Part shown: positions 1 to 8,260 of the stretch, piece after piece
Position numbering within the stretch: the stretch's first letter is position 1
How the letters are laid out: the number at the start of each line of letters is the position of its first letter
Assembly (NCBI GenBank): GCA_003131665.1
Contig: PKWA01000003.1
Coordinates: 14,651 to 23,574, forward strand
Length of the DNA: 8,924 bases
Source: Acidimicrobiaceae bacterium
GTDB lineage: Bacteria; Actinomycetota; Acidimicrobiia; Acidimicrobiales; RAAP-2
Direction: 5' to 3'
The notes under the pieces: generated by a model
The model's input: only the letters and a program-made list of their open reading frames with translations
What the model was told of the DNA's origin: nothing
Databases searched by the model: none
Translations under genes and position numbers: made by a program

Positions 1-8
1 GAAGAGTT

Positions 9-130
9 ACGTAGAGAATGAGTTCCAAGGTCTCTTGTAGCCATCCCTGACTGGGCGTCGGGCGCGCAGCGCCCGGCAGCCCGAAGGTCTTAAGGGTCTG
101 ATCCGAAAATCCACCAACGTTTCTCTACGT
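9..130. repeat. 10-bp inverted repeat flanking a GC-rich hairpin
   Basis: ACGTAGAGAA at 9-18 and its exact reverse complement TTCTCTACGT at 121-130 form a perfect 10-bp inverted repeat about 100 bp apart. Between them lies a strong GC hairpin (53-82). The right arm is preceded by another ACGT (117-120). The repeat sits just upstream of a mobile-element-type gene, so it could be a binding-site pair, a recombination or replication signal, or chance. The match is seen directly; any function is inference. Confidence 0.35.
53..82. other. Strong GC-rich hairpin
   Basis: CGGGCGC (59-65) and GCGCCCG (69-75) pair perfectly over 7 bp around a 3-nt loop GCA. A GGG/CCC pairing (53-55 with 80-82) can extend the stem beyond a small internal loop. 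No T-tract follows on either strand, so it does not look like a standard rho-independent terminator. It might end transcription of a gene lying left of the window, or be a structured cis element of the adjacent mobile-type module. Confidence 0.45.
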
Positions 131-149
131 CCAGGTTTCACATATTTCT

Positions 150-178
150 TTGTCACAGCCATATTGCTGTCCCAAATC
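150..178 (+). promoter_or_regulatory. Possible promoter/operator for the 104-aa gene
   Basis: TTGTCA (150-155) matches a -35 box at five of six bases, but the expected -10 position (about 172-178) holds only a weak match, CCAAAT or CAAATC. Overlapping it is a 16-bp dyad, ACAGC-CATATT-GCTGT (155-170), with perfect 5-bp arms, which could be a repressor site. The dyad is visible; the promoter and operator roles are guesses based on its position about 70 bp before the start codon. Confidence 0.22.
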
Positions 179-220
179 GGTGTCTGAAATTGGCTTCTTA
201 GGTAGAGGTCGAATACTTCG

Positions 221-240
221 TCCTCCGAAAAGGAGCAGCA
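221..240 (+). promoter_or_regulatory. Shine-Dalgarno with overlapping anti-SD stem
   Basis: AAGGAG (230-235) lies 5 nt before the ATG at 241, an excellent ribosome-binding site that fixes this start. Immediately upstream is TCCTCC (221-226). CTCC (223-226) can pair with GGAG (232-235) across a GAAAA loop, giving a 4-bp stem that would cover the Shine-Dalgarno sequence. The stem is short, so an effect on translation is only possible. Confidence 0.5.
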
Positions 241-555
241 ATGCGTTTACCAATTGACACTGTGGCAGTCCAGTTCATGTCGGCAGGTTTGGCCGAACCG
301 GTTCTGGACTTTGAGACACGAGCTCCGAAGTTGGACGCCAGTGGCCTTGCGGTCTACAGCGTGCACCTGTTCGCGATCTGGCCGGACAGCTACGACACGC
401 TGACGGTCAAGGTCGCGGGTGAACCTAAGGGTGTTGGCAACTTCACTCCGGTGAAGGTGACAAATCTCATCGCGTCGACGTGGGACATCGGTGGAGACCA
501 TGGAGTCTCGTTCAAGGCCGACAAGATCGAGCCCGTGAAATTGACGGCCAACTAA
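241..555 (+). CDS. Small conserved protein of actinobacterial integrative-element type
   Basis: This is a 104-aa soluble protein of unknown biochemical function. The ATG has a strong AAGGAG site 5 nt upstream. The pattern resembles, from memory, the roughly 100-110-aa protein usually found just before a small membrane protein and an FtsK/TraB-like DNA translocase in actinobacterial integrative conjugative elements and plasmids. Recognisable features are an N-terminal MRLPIDT, EPVLDFETRAPKLD (19-32), VKVAGEPKG (56-64), VKVTNLIASTW (71-81) and GVSFKADKIEP (88-98). The alternating hydrophobic pattern suggests a small beta-rich, perhaps OB-like, fold; this is inference. There is no signal peptide or membrane segment. 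The next gene's ATG overlaps this stop codon (TAATG), a sign of translational coupling. An antisense ORF over the same span has no support. The family assignment is moderately confident; a DNA-related role is a guess from context. Confidence 0.72.
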   Translation: MRLPIDTVAVQFMSAGLAEPVLDFETRAPKLDASGLAVYSVHLFAIWPDSYDTLTVKVAGEPKGVGNFTPVKVTNLIASTWDIGGDHGVSFKADKIEPVKLTAN

Positions 556-770
556 TGGCACGCCTCCTAATCTGATTGGCGCTCGTGACTGCAGTGGTAT
601 GGGCTCTTAACTGGGATCTCGCACACTACGGCTTCTTGCTCATCCTCGGCGCTGTTCTTTGTGCTTGGTACTACATGAAGCCGGGTCGCAATGGTTATGG
701 GCACGTCAACCATGTTGAGTCGCTTCCACTGGACGACTTCGGTCATCTGGGCGTGGCGCCTCGAGATTAA
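555..770 (+). pseudogene. Small two-helix membrane protein with in-frame TGA at codon 7
   Basis: The ATG at 555-557 shares its A with the preceding TAA stop (TAATG), the classic arrangement for coupled genes. Reading from it gives MARLLI, then TGA (573-575), then 64 more residues to TAA at 768-770. If the TGA was once TGG (Trp), the product is a 71-aa protein with hydrophobic segments at about residues 3-19 and 25-41, then a hydrophilic tail containing GYGHVNHVESLPLDDFGHLG (47-66). Small membrane proteins are common at this position in actinobacterial integrative elements. Restart at TTG 576 or GTG 585/594 is possible but would cut the first helix, and no Shine-Dalgarno sequence is visible there. 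TGA is used as a normal stop by katG and three other genes here, so recoding is unlikely. A nonsense mutation or a sequencing error is the simplest reading. Confidence 0.5.
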
Positions 771-867
771 AGTTGGCGTTCCCATTGCTGTGGGCGACCC
801 TGCGCTCCCACCGGCGATACTTAGTTACGCCGAGATGAGTCGACGCTGCGGGATCAATGACTTGAGA

Positions 868-3240
<2,373 letters not shown>

Positions 3241-4116
3241 TTAAGCGCGCGCCGTAACGATCCAGGCAGCCCCATTCATCTCCAACCTGTCATCGACTCG
3301 GTAGGGCTCCACCGTCGAAATCAAAAGTTCGCGGGCCTGACTTTGGATCTCAACGCTGCTGTTCGCATAGTTCTCACCTGCGAGACCCATGAGCAGTCGC
3401 TCTTGGACCCAGCTTTCAATGCTCTGTCCTGCAGCTAACTTAAGGGTCGATATCTCCGGAGTGATGTCGATGTCGTTGAACCCCGCGTCGGTTAAGACCC
3501 TTCGAAGTCGATCAGGGTCGGCCAGTGAGAAGGGGCCGGGCGCGTCGTGCGCTGGCGGCGCCAGACCAAAGAATTGCATGGCGGCCCGAGTGGGCAGCGC
3601 CATCCACGGGTTCGCGTTCGGTACCTGCCAGCACACGAACGCCAATCGACCACTCGGGCGCAGTGAAGCAAAGAGGTTGGTGAACGCCGCGGTGGGATCG
3701 GCGAAGAACATGACGCCGAATCGCGAGTAGACGAGGTCAAAAACTTGGCGATCGAGTGGTGCAACCTGAGCATCAAGCCTGCGAAAGTCAACATTGGTCA
3801 ACTTCGCGGCCGCGGCCGATTCCCTTGCTCGTTCCAACATGACGTTGCTGAGATCGACGCCCACAACTTCGCCCGTCGCACCTACCGATCGTGCGAGGGC
3901 GAGAGTGGTCGTACCGCACCCGCAGCCGACGTCGATCGCTCGCTCGCCGGGCGCCGCGGCTGCTGCTTGGAGCGCGGCGTCACCAAAGGGTCCAACGTGG
4001 CGCTCGGTCTCCTCTTGGGAAGTGACCCAGAGTTGGCCGGCGGGGCCATTCCAGAACCGATCTTGTTGAGAGTTGTCCGTCGCTTCTCTGGCGTTGTCAG
4101 TTTCGTCGTATTTCAT
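3241..4116 (-). CDS. Class I SAM-dependent methyltransferase
   Basis: Predicted cytoplasmic enzyme that transfers a methyl group from S-adenosylmethionine to an unknown small molecule or lipid-like acceptor. The 291-aa sequence has the Rossmann-type methyltransferase core: motif I IDVGCGCGTTT (61-71), the acidic ribose-binding Asp88 in VVGVDLS (84-90), DA at 115-116, the post-motif segment FDLVYSRFGVMFFADP (126-141), and SLRPSGRLAFVCW (151-163). The layout resembles UbiE/Methyltransf_11- or _25-like enzymes, but the substrate cannot be told. The C-terminal 110 residues are probably the acceptor-binding cap and closing strand (AWIVTARA). The start is 6 nt after the carboxyltransferase stop with only a weak GAGAG before it, so it is probably translated by coupling as the second gene of that operon. 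A functional link to the carboxyltransferase is suggested only by this arrangement. Confidence 0.88.
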   Translation of the reverse strand: MKYDETDNAREATDNSQQDRFWNGPAGQLWVTSQEETERHVGPFGDAALQAAAAAPGERAIDVGCGCGTTTLALARSVGATGEVVGVDLSNVMLERARESAAAAKLTNVDFRRLDAQVAPLDRQVFDLVYSRFGVMFFADPTAAFTNLFASLRPSGRLAFVCWQVPNANPWMALPTRAAMQFFGLAPPAHDAPGPFSLADPDRLRRVLTDAGFNDIDITPEISTLKLAAGQSIESWVQERLLMGLAGENYANSSVEIQSQARELLISTVEPYRVDDRLEMNGAAWIVTARA

Positions 4117-4122
4117 GATCTC

Positions 4123-5964
4123 TCATTCTTGAATGATCTCGAAAGCTCGAAGGCCGCGAATCCTTTCCTGGCGACGGGCCCTTAGGCGTTTCTCGGACAG
4201 TACCGCGAGTTCGACGTACGTGCGAAGAATTGCGGCGTGCACTCGTTCCACGGTCACGAAGGGATTGTCGTCTTCGGGGATCACCTCGTCGATGAGACCG
4301 AGATCGAGTTGGTCCTTGGCGGTCGAACGCATCGTTTCCAGGGTGGTTCGGATCTGGTCGTGTGAGGGGTCCGGGGTTTTATAGAGGATTGAGGCGGCCG
4401 ACCGGGGTTCGGCGACGTAGGCCATGGCCTTTTCCAACATGATCACGTGATCGGCCATCGGGGTCGTGGCCAGCCCACCGCCACTGCCGAGAGCGCCTGC
4501 GACCAAGGAGATAACTGGCTCGGAGTAGTCGATGCCTTTAAGAATCGAGCGCGCGATCGCACGCGACTGGCCTCGCCGCTCGCTCTCCAAGGTCGGCTTG
4601 GCCCCCAGCGTGTCGGTCACGAACAGTGCGGGTAAATGAAGTCGCTCACCCATCTCCAACATTCGCTCCATGAAGGCGAAGTCCTCGGGCGCAGGATTCG
4701 AGGGCCGCTTGATGACGGTCTCGCCGATCAGTTGGTACGACGGCTGGGTTCCCACAATGACGAAGGGCTGGGCGCCGATCTTGGCGAAGGCGCCGACGAT
4801 GGCGGGGTATCTCTTGTAGCCGACCTCCTGGACGTAGTTGTAGATCGCCACGGCGTCGCTGAAGCCGTACTGCAAGATGAACTCCAAGTCAACGCGGTTG
4901 GCGTCAGTCAATAGGTCCTGGTACTGCTCGACCAGGGCGTCGGACGCGTCGAGCGCCCGAGCCAGGCGAGCGGGCGCCGGCAGCCGTTGGACCGCACCTT
5001 TGGAATCGTCGAAGCGAGGACCGCGAATGCCGACCGGCCCGAAATTGAAGACGCGACGCTGATCGGCGACGCTGACGTTGCGGATCATTGGCACCGTCTC
5101 GGCCGTGAGTTGGTGACGCTTATCGGGCAGGTTCGTCGACGTGAGGATTTCGCCGAGATACGAGACGAGTTCTCCGACGTCGGCGAGGACCACGTCGATA
5201 TTGCGATCGAGGAGATTCGCTTCGGCGCTTTGAGAGTCGATCGGGACAGCCGAGCCCTCGAACGCCTCGATGACGTTGGGACCCGCGAAACCGAAATTCG
5301 TGCCCGAGGTGGCGAGAATCAAGTCGGCGTTGGAGACCGCACTGGCCGACACCCCGCCCCACACGTTGCCGAGCAGTACTGCGACCTGGGGCAGCGCGAC
5401 TTTCTCTTTGTAGTTACGGATGGCTTCGACCATGCGGGTCATCTGGGTCAGCCCGGCGAAGTTCTCGTGCTGGCGCACCCCACTCGAGGCGTACACAGAG
5501 ACGAAGGGGAGTTTCTTGCTGATCGCGAGATCGGCGGCGGCCTGGAACTTCTCACCTGAGACCACACCGAGCGATCCGGCGAAGAAGTCCCAGTTCATCG
5601 CGTAGAGCACCACCGGACGACCGGCGACGCTGGCCAGTCCGTATGTCGAGGACTCGGTCTTTCCCCGCCCGGCCTCTCGGCGCAGTTTGTCAAAGTACGA
5701 CTCATCTTTTTCGCCGCCGTGCCCCCGGCGAACCATTCCGACGAGGTCCTTGGCAATGCGCCAGCGTCCATGGCTCGCCTTGAATTTCACCAACTCCTGG
5801 AGGTCCAACAACTGCGAGGGACTATTGACCTTGCGGCGATTGCGTAGGTGTGCCCCGACCTTGGCCTCGAACACCGGCAAGCCACCGGGATGTCCTTCAC
5901 CAAAAAGATTCGTGTCAAAGTCTTCATCCGGCCGTTGTCCGCCGTGACCCGTGGACTCACTCAT
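4123..5964 (-). CDS. Fused AccD-AccA-type acyl-CoA carboxyltransferase
   Basis: Carboxyltransferase component of a biotin-dependent acyl-CoA carboxylase. It would move CO2 from carboxybiotin to acetyl-CoA, propionyl-CoA or a similar acyl-CoA. The 613 residues contain two crotonase-like halves. The AccD-like half has GSLGVVSGEKFQAAADLA (130-147), SSGVRQHE (160-167), GGVSASAVSNADLILA (203-218) and GFAGPNVIEAF (225-235). The AccA-like half has DTLGAKPTLESERRGQS (451-467), GALGSGGGLA (490-499) and the AEPRSAASILYK stretch (518-529). No N-terminal CxxC zinc ribbon is present, unlike E. coli AccD. First-half SSGVR replaces the usual SGGAR, and DTLG replaces DTPG in the second. No biotin-attachment motif is visible, so carboxylase and carrier subunits must come from elsewhere. 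The ATG lacks a Shine-Dalgarno sequence but has a -10-like box 8 nt upstream, suggesting a leaderless mRNA. It is followed closely by the methyltransferase. Substrate is uncertain. Confidence 0.9.
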   Translation of the reverse strand: MSESTGHGGQRPDEDFDTNLFGEGHPGGLPVFEAKVGAHLRNRRKVNSPSQLLDLQELVKFKASHGRWRIAKDLVGMVRRGHGGEKDESYFDKLRREAGRGKTESSTYGLASVAGRPVVLYAMNWDFFAGSLGVVSGEKFQAAADLAISKKLPFVSVYASSGVRQHENFAGLTQMTRMVEAIRNYKEKVALPQVAVLLGNVWGGVSASAVSNADLILATSGTNFGFAGPNVIEAFEGSAVPIDSQSAEANLLDRNIDVVLADVGELVSYLGEILTSTNLPDKRHQLTAETVPMIRNVSVADQRRVFNFGPVGIRGPRFDDSKGAVQRLPAPARLARALDASDALVEQYQDLLTDANRVDLEFILQYGFSDAVAIYNYVQEVGYKRYPAIVGAFAKIGAQPFVIVGTQPSYQLIGETVIKRPSNPAPEDFAFMERMLEMGERLHLPALFVTDTLGAKPTLESERRGQSRAIARSILKGIDYSEPVISLVAGALGSGGGLATTPMADHVIMLEKAMAYVAEPRSAASILYKTPDPSHDQIRTTLETMRSTAKDQLDLGLIDEVIPEDDNPFVTVERVHAAILRTYVELAVLSEKRLRARRQERIRGLRAFEIIQE

Positions 5965-5972
5965 GAAGAGCC

Positions 5973-6000
5973 ATTATGTCACGTCGCTTTTCGTTGCTAA
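5973..6000 (-). promoter_or_regulatory. Candidate leaderless promoter for the carboxyltransferase
   Basis: On the minus strand, TTAGCA (6000-5995), a 16-nt spacer and CATAAT (5978-5973) resemble sigma-70-type -35 and -10 boxes, at four and five of six bases respectively. The last base of the -10 box is 8 nt before the ATG at 5964, so transcription would start at or next to the start codon. No Shine-Dalgarno sequence exists in that gap. Leaderless mRNAs of this geometry are common in actinobacteria. The site is close to or overlaps the 5' end of the divergent DUF167 gene. Confidence 0.5.
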
Positions 6001-6056
6001 AACTGTTCAATGCAGTCGCGCCCTTCACGTCTCGAGCCAGGGACACTTCGGCCGTG

Positions 6057-6326
6057 ATGCGATTTAGCGTACGCGTTCATCCCGGCTCGCCCACGAGCCA
6101 CGTTGGCGGTGACTACAACGGCGCGCTTCAGGTGCGCGTGCAAAGTCAAGCCGTTGACGGCGCCGCCACGAAGGAAGTCTGCGCCTTGCTCGCCCACGTC
6201 TTCGGCGTTCGTCCCGGTGCGGTGCAGTGTGTGAAAGGTGCACGGTCTCGGACGAAACTGATCGCCATTGATGGTAACGAAGAAGATTTGGCGGACAAGC
6301 TCGCAACACTTTTGTCGTTGAATTAG
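6057..6326 (+). CDS. DUF167 (YggU-family) protein
   Basis: Small 89-aa protein of the DUF167/YggU family, widespread but without a settled function. Characteristic features are the start MRFSVRVHPGSPTSHVGG, then ALQVRVQSQAVDGAATKEV and KGARSRTKLIAID, matching the family pattern of RV.PGs, v.a.avdGkAN and G..sr.K. The ATG at 6057 was chosen because the family normally begins there and an AGGGA lies at 6039-6043. The GTG at 6054 is equally possible. An in-frame ATG at 5976 would add 27 basic, non-family residues and would sit inside the carboxyltransferase promoter. The gene is divergent from the carboxyltransferase and convergent with the MaoC gene, whose stop codon is only 4 nt beyond its own. 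No conserved operon partner is visible. Confidence 0.82.
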   Translation: MRFSVRVHPGSPTSHVGGDYNGALQVRVQSQAVDGAATKEVCALLAHVFGVRPGAVQCVKGARSRTKLIAIDGNEEDLADKLATLLSLN

Positions 6327-6330
6327 ATAA

Positions 6331-6750
6331 CTAGTCGAGGCGGGCCGTCGCCGTTCCTTGAAAGACGGCGATGCCGTTTTGATTCACGGTCACCACGTCG
6401 AAGTCCGCCACGGACACGCCGTTCGCTTCTCTGATCGCAGTGACCGTTGCGGTGGCCGTTAACGTATCGCCGGGCCAGACCTGGGAGGTGAACCTTCCAC
6501 CGAAGTTCGTTAGTCGCCCGTCGCCCACGTAATCGGTGAGCATCTTGCCCGTCATGCCCATCGTCAACATGCCGTGGGCGAAGACACTCGGATAGCCCGC
6601 GACCTGGGTGGCGAACACCTCGTCAGTGTGCAAGGGGTTGTAATCTCCCGACGCGCCGGCGTACTGGACTATCTGGGTACGGCTCAGATTGTCGACCACG
6701 ACTGCTCCGTGGCTGACGCCCACGCTGAGGCTGGAGGCTCGAAGCGCCAT
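6331..6750 (-). CDS. MaoC-family hydratase, HadB-like subunit
   Basis: Predicted hot-dog-fold hydratase/dehydratase acting on (R)-3-hydroxyacyl/trans-2-enoyl thioesters. The 139-aa protein carries the hydratase-2 signature YAGASGDYNPLHTDEVFA (30-47). The expected catalytic residues are Asp36 and His41, with Asn38, followed by FAHGMLTMG (57-65). From memory, M. tuberculosis HadB is also about 140 aa, starts MALR and uses Asp36/His41, so the resemblance is close. The ATG at 6750 has GAGGGA 6 nt upstream and lies 2 nt after the stop of the preceding MaoC-type gene. A longer in-frame extension up to 6888 is just the antisense-like overlap with that gene. Tight coupling suggests a heterodimer with the upstream subunit. 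The acyl-CoA dehydrogenase and SDR neighbours favour beta-oxidation over fatty-acid synthesis, but the direction is not proved. Confidence 0.9.
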   Translation of the reverse strand: MALRASSLSVGVSHGAVVVDNLSRTQIVQYAGASGDYNPLHTDEVFATQVAGYPSVFAHGMLTMGMTGKMLTDYVGDGRLTNFGGRFTSQVWPGDTLTATATVTAIREANGVSVADFDVVTVNQNGIAVFQGTATARLD

Positions 6751-6752
6751 GT

Positions 6753-7271
6753 TCAGTCCCTCACCGTCTGGGCGGTGCGTACGCCAACACCGCGAGCAGT
6801 GACGGCGAGTTCGCCGTTCTCGCCGCGGTATTCGATGATCGTTTCGCGAAACTGCAGCAGTCCGCCTCGACGGCCCTGCTTCTCCCACGCCTTGCCGGGG
6901 CGAACCGTGAGGGTCAGGACTTCTCCGGCGCGAACCGGGCGGTGGTACTCATAGTGCTGCTCGGCGTGAAGACCGGTGCCCCCACTTTTTTCACTTCCTG
7001 ATTCCTGCGTGGTCGCGGCCGGTTCGGCGTCGGGCACTCGGCCGCTGGGCGTTGCCCCTGAGCCGAACCACGCCACCCCGGGCTGGGGTCGCAGTGGGTA
7101 GTCGGGATCGTACTGAGCGCTGGCCTGAACGAAGGTGGGCGGCGCGATGATGGCGCCGACTTCTGACGTGCTCGCTTGGTCGGCGTCGTGGTACACGGGG
7201 TTGAAGTCGCCGATGGCCCGCGCAAACGTCATGACGTGTCCGGCTTCGATGGGGAACTGCGCTGCTGTCAT
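6753..7271 (-). CDS. MaoC-like N-terminal-type hydratase, HadA-like subunit
   Basis: Predicted hot-dog partner of the adjacent HadB-like protein. The 172-aa sequence has FARAIGDFNPVYHDAD (16-31), PPTFVQASAQ (44-53) and the later strand HYEYHRPVRAGEVLTLTV (106-123), typical of the MaoC N-terminal dehydratase (FAS1-dehydratase-like) family. Unlike mycobacterial HadA as I recall it, which has lost the active-site motif, this copy keeps Asp22, Asn24 and His28 in GDFNPVYHD, so it may be catalytically competent. Residues about 72-100 form a Gly/Ser/Pro/Glu-rich loop that looks disordered and is longer than usual. The ATG at 7271 has a weak GAGAG upstream. It is separated from the SDR gene by a hairpin with a T-tract, so it may need its own promoter or depend on read-through. 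Confidence 0.87.
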   Translation of the reverse strand: MTAAQFPIEAGHVMTFARAIGDFNPVYHDADQASTSEVGAIIAPPTFVQASAQYDPDYPLRPQPGVAWFGSGATPSGRVPDAEPAATTQESGSEKSGGTGLHAEQHYEYHRPVRAGEVLTLTVRPGKAWEKQGRRGGLLQFRETIIEYRGENGELAVTARGVGVRTAQTVRD

Positions 7272-7286
7272 CTCATGCTCTCATTT

Positions 7287-7314
7287 CAATAAAACTGACC
7301 GACTAACGTCGGTC
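7287..7314 (-). terminator. Intrinsic terminator after the SDR gene (or operator)
   Basis: On the minus strand GACCGAC-GTTA-GTCGGTC (7314-7297) forms a perfect 7-bp stem with a 4-nt loop, followed by AGTTTTATT. It starts 13 nt past the SDR stop codon. Stem, loop and T-rich tail fit a rho-independent terminator. The same 18-bp palindrome also resembles a TetR-type operator and lies 25 nt before the HadA-like gene, so it could regulate that pair instead or as well. Confidence 0.62.
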
Positions 7315-7327
7315 GCTCGAATACCGC

Positions 7328-8260
7328 TTAGTCAGTCGTCTCCGGCCACGGGATCAATCCATTCATTTCCGCATTCGGCGGAGCCTTGGCGACCAGGTCC
7401 TCGATGACCGGTCCCAGTTCGGCGGGGTCCCAGCGGCTTCCCTTGTCGACGACGGGCCCGGCGTGCCAGCCTTCGGCAACGCTGATGCGCCCACCCGCGA
7501 CGTTAAAGACCCGTCCGGTGACGCCGGCCGATTCGACACTGGCGAGCCACGCCACGACTGGCGCGACGTTGTCGGGCGATCGAGCGTCGAACTCATCGGG
7601 CCCCGGGGACGCCACGGCGCGAGCGCGCTGCAAGTTCTCGGTCATACGAGTGCGGGCTCCGGGTGCTACGGCATTCACGGTCACGCCGTATCGGCCGAGC
7701 TCTTTGGCGCAGATGACGGTGAACGAAGCGATGCCCGCTTTGGCGGCGCCGTAGTTGGTCTGGCCCATGTTGCCGTAGATGCCCGACGAGGAACTGGTGT
7801 TGATGATCCTCGCGTCGTTGACCTCGCCAGCTTTCGAGCGGTCTCGCCAGTAGGCGGCCGCCCAGCGAGTCGGGCAGAACGTACCGCGCAGGTGGACTTT
7901 GATGACCGCGTCCCACTCTTCGATGCTCATGTTGACGATCATCCGGTCACGCAAGATGCCGGCGTTGTTGACTAACACGTCCAGTCCGCCAAAGGTCTCG
8001 ACGGCAGCGTTGATGAGTCGTCCGGCGCCGTCATAGTCCGAGATGTCTTCGCCGTTGGCGATTGCTTCGCCGCCGAAGCTCTTAATCTCTTCAACTACCT
8101 CGTGGGCCGGACCCGAGGAACTGCCCTCACCGTCCACTTCGGCACCAAGATCGTTGACGACGACCCGCGCGCCTTGGCGAGCGAGTTCGATAGCGTGTCC
8201 CCGCCCGATGCCGCGCCCGGCACCCGTCACAATGGCGACTCGTCCTTCACAGATTTGCAT
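7328..8260 (-). CDS. SDR-family (3R)-hydroxyacyl-CoA/hydroxysteroid dehydrogenase, Hsd4A-like
   Basis: Predicted NAD(P)-dependent short-chain dehydrogenase oxidising a 3-hydroxyacyl-CoA, perhaps one with a steroid or long acyl chain. The 310-aa protein (numbered here from the ATG at 8260) begins with the cofactor motif TGAGRGIG (12-19), then VVVNDLG, which fits NAD(H) preference. It has NNAG (98-101) and the catalytic Ser157, Tyr170 and Lys174 (YGAAK). The extended GGEAIANGEDISD and MIVNMSIEEWDAVIKVHLRG stretches resemble mycobacterial Hsd4A (Rv3502c) and the dehydrogenase domain of peroxisomal MFE-2. The start could also be GTG 8263. ATG 8260 is preferred because AAAGGTG is better spaced and the family starts near MQICEGRVAIVTG. 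The ATG overlaps the upstream acyl-CoA dehydrogenase stop (TGATG), indicating one operon. The exact substrate is not known. Confidence 0.9.
   Translation of the reverse strand: MQICEGRVAIVTGAGRGIGRGHAIELARQGARVVVNDLGAEVDGEGSSSGPAHEVVEEIKSFGGEAIANGEDISDYDGAGRLINAAVETFGGLDVLVNNAGILRDRMIVNMSIEEWDAVIKVHLRGTFCPTRWAAAYWRDRSKAGEVNDARIINTSSSSGIYGNMGQTNYGAAKAGIASFTVICAKELGRYGVTVNAVAPGARTRMTENLQRARAVASPGPDEFDARSPDNVAPVVAWLASVESAGVTGRVFNVAGGRISVAEGWHAGPVVDKGSRWDPAELGPVIEDLVAKAPPNAEMNGLIPWPETTD

Noticed and set aside
247..561. 104-aa minus-strand ORF opposite the 104-aa plus gene
   Set aside because: It has no ribosome-binding site and no recognisable family pattern; the plus gene has a strong Shine-Dalgarno sequence and a coupled neighbour.
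812..832. CGGCG...CGCCG dyad as katG terminator
   Set aside because: The stem is only 5 bp with an 11-nt loop and no T-tract on either strand.
6751..6888. 46-residue N-terminal extension of the HadB-like gene
   Set aside because: It overlaps the upstream MaoC-type gene in another frame, is Arg-rich and non-family, while the ATG at 6750 has an ideal Shine-Dalgarno sequence.
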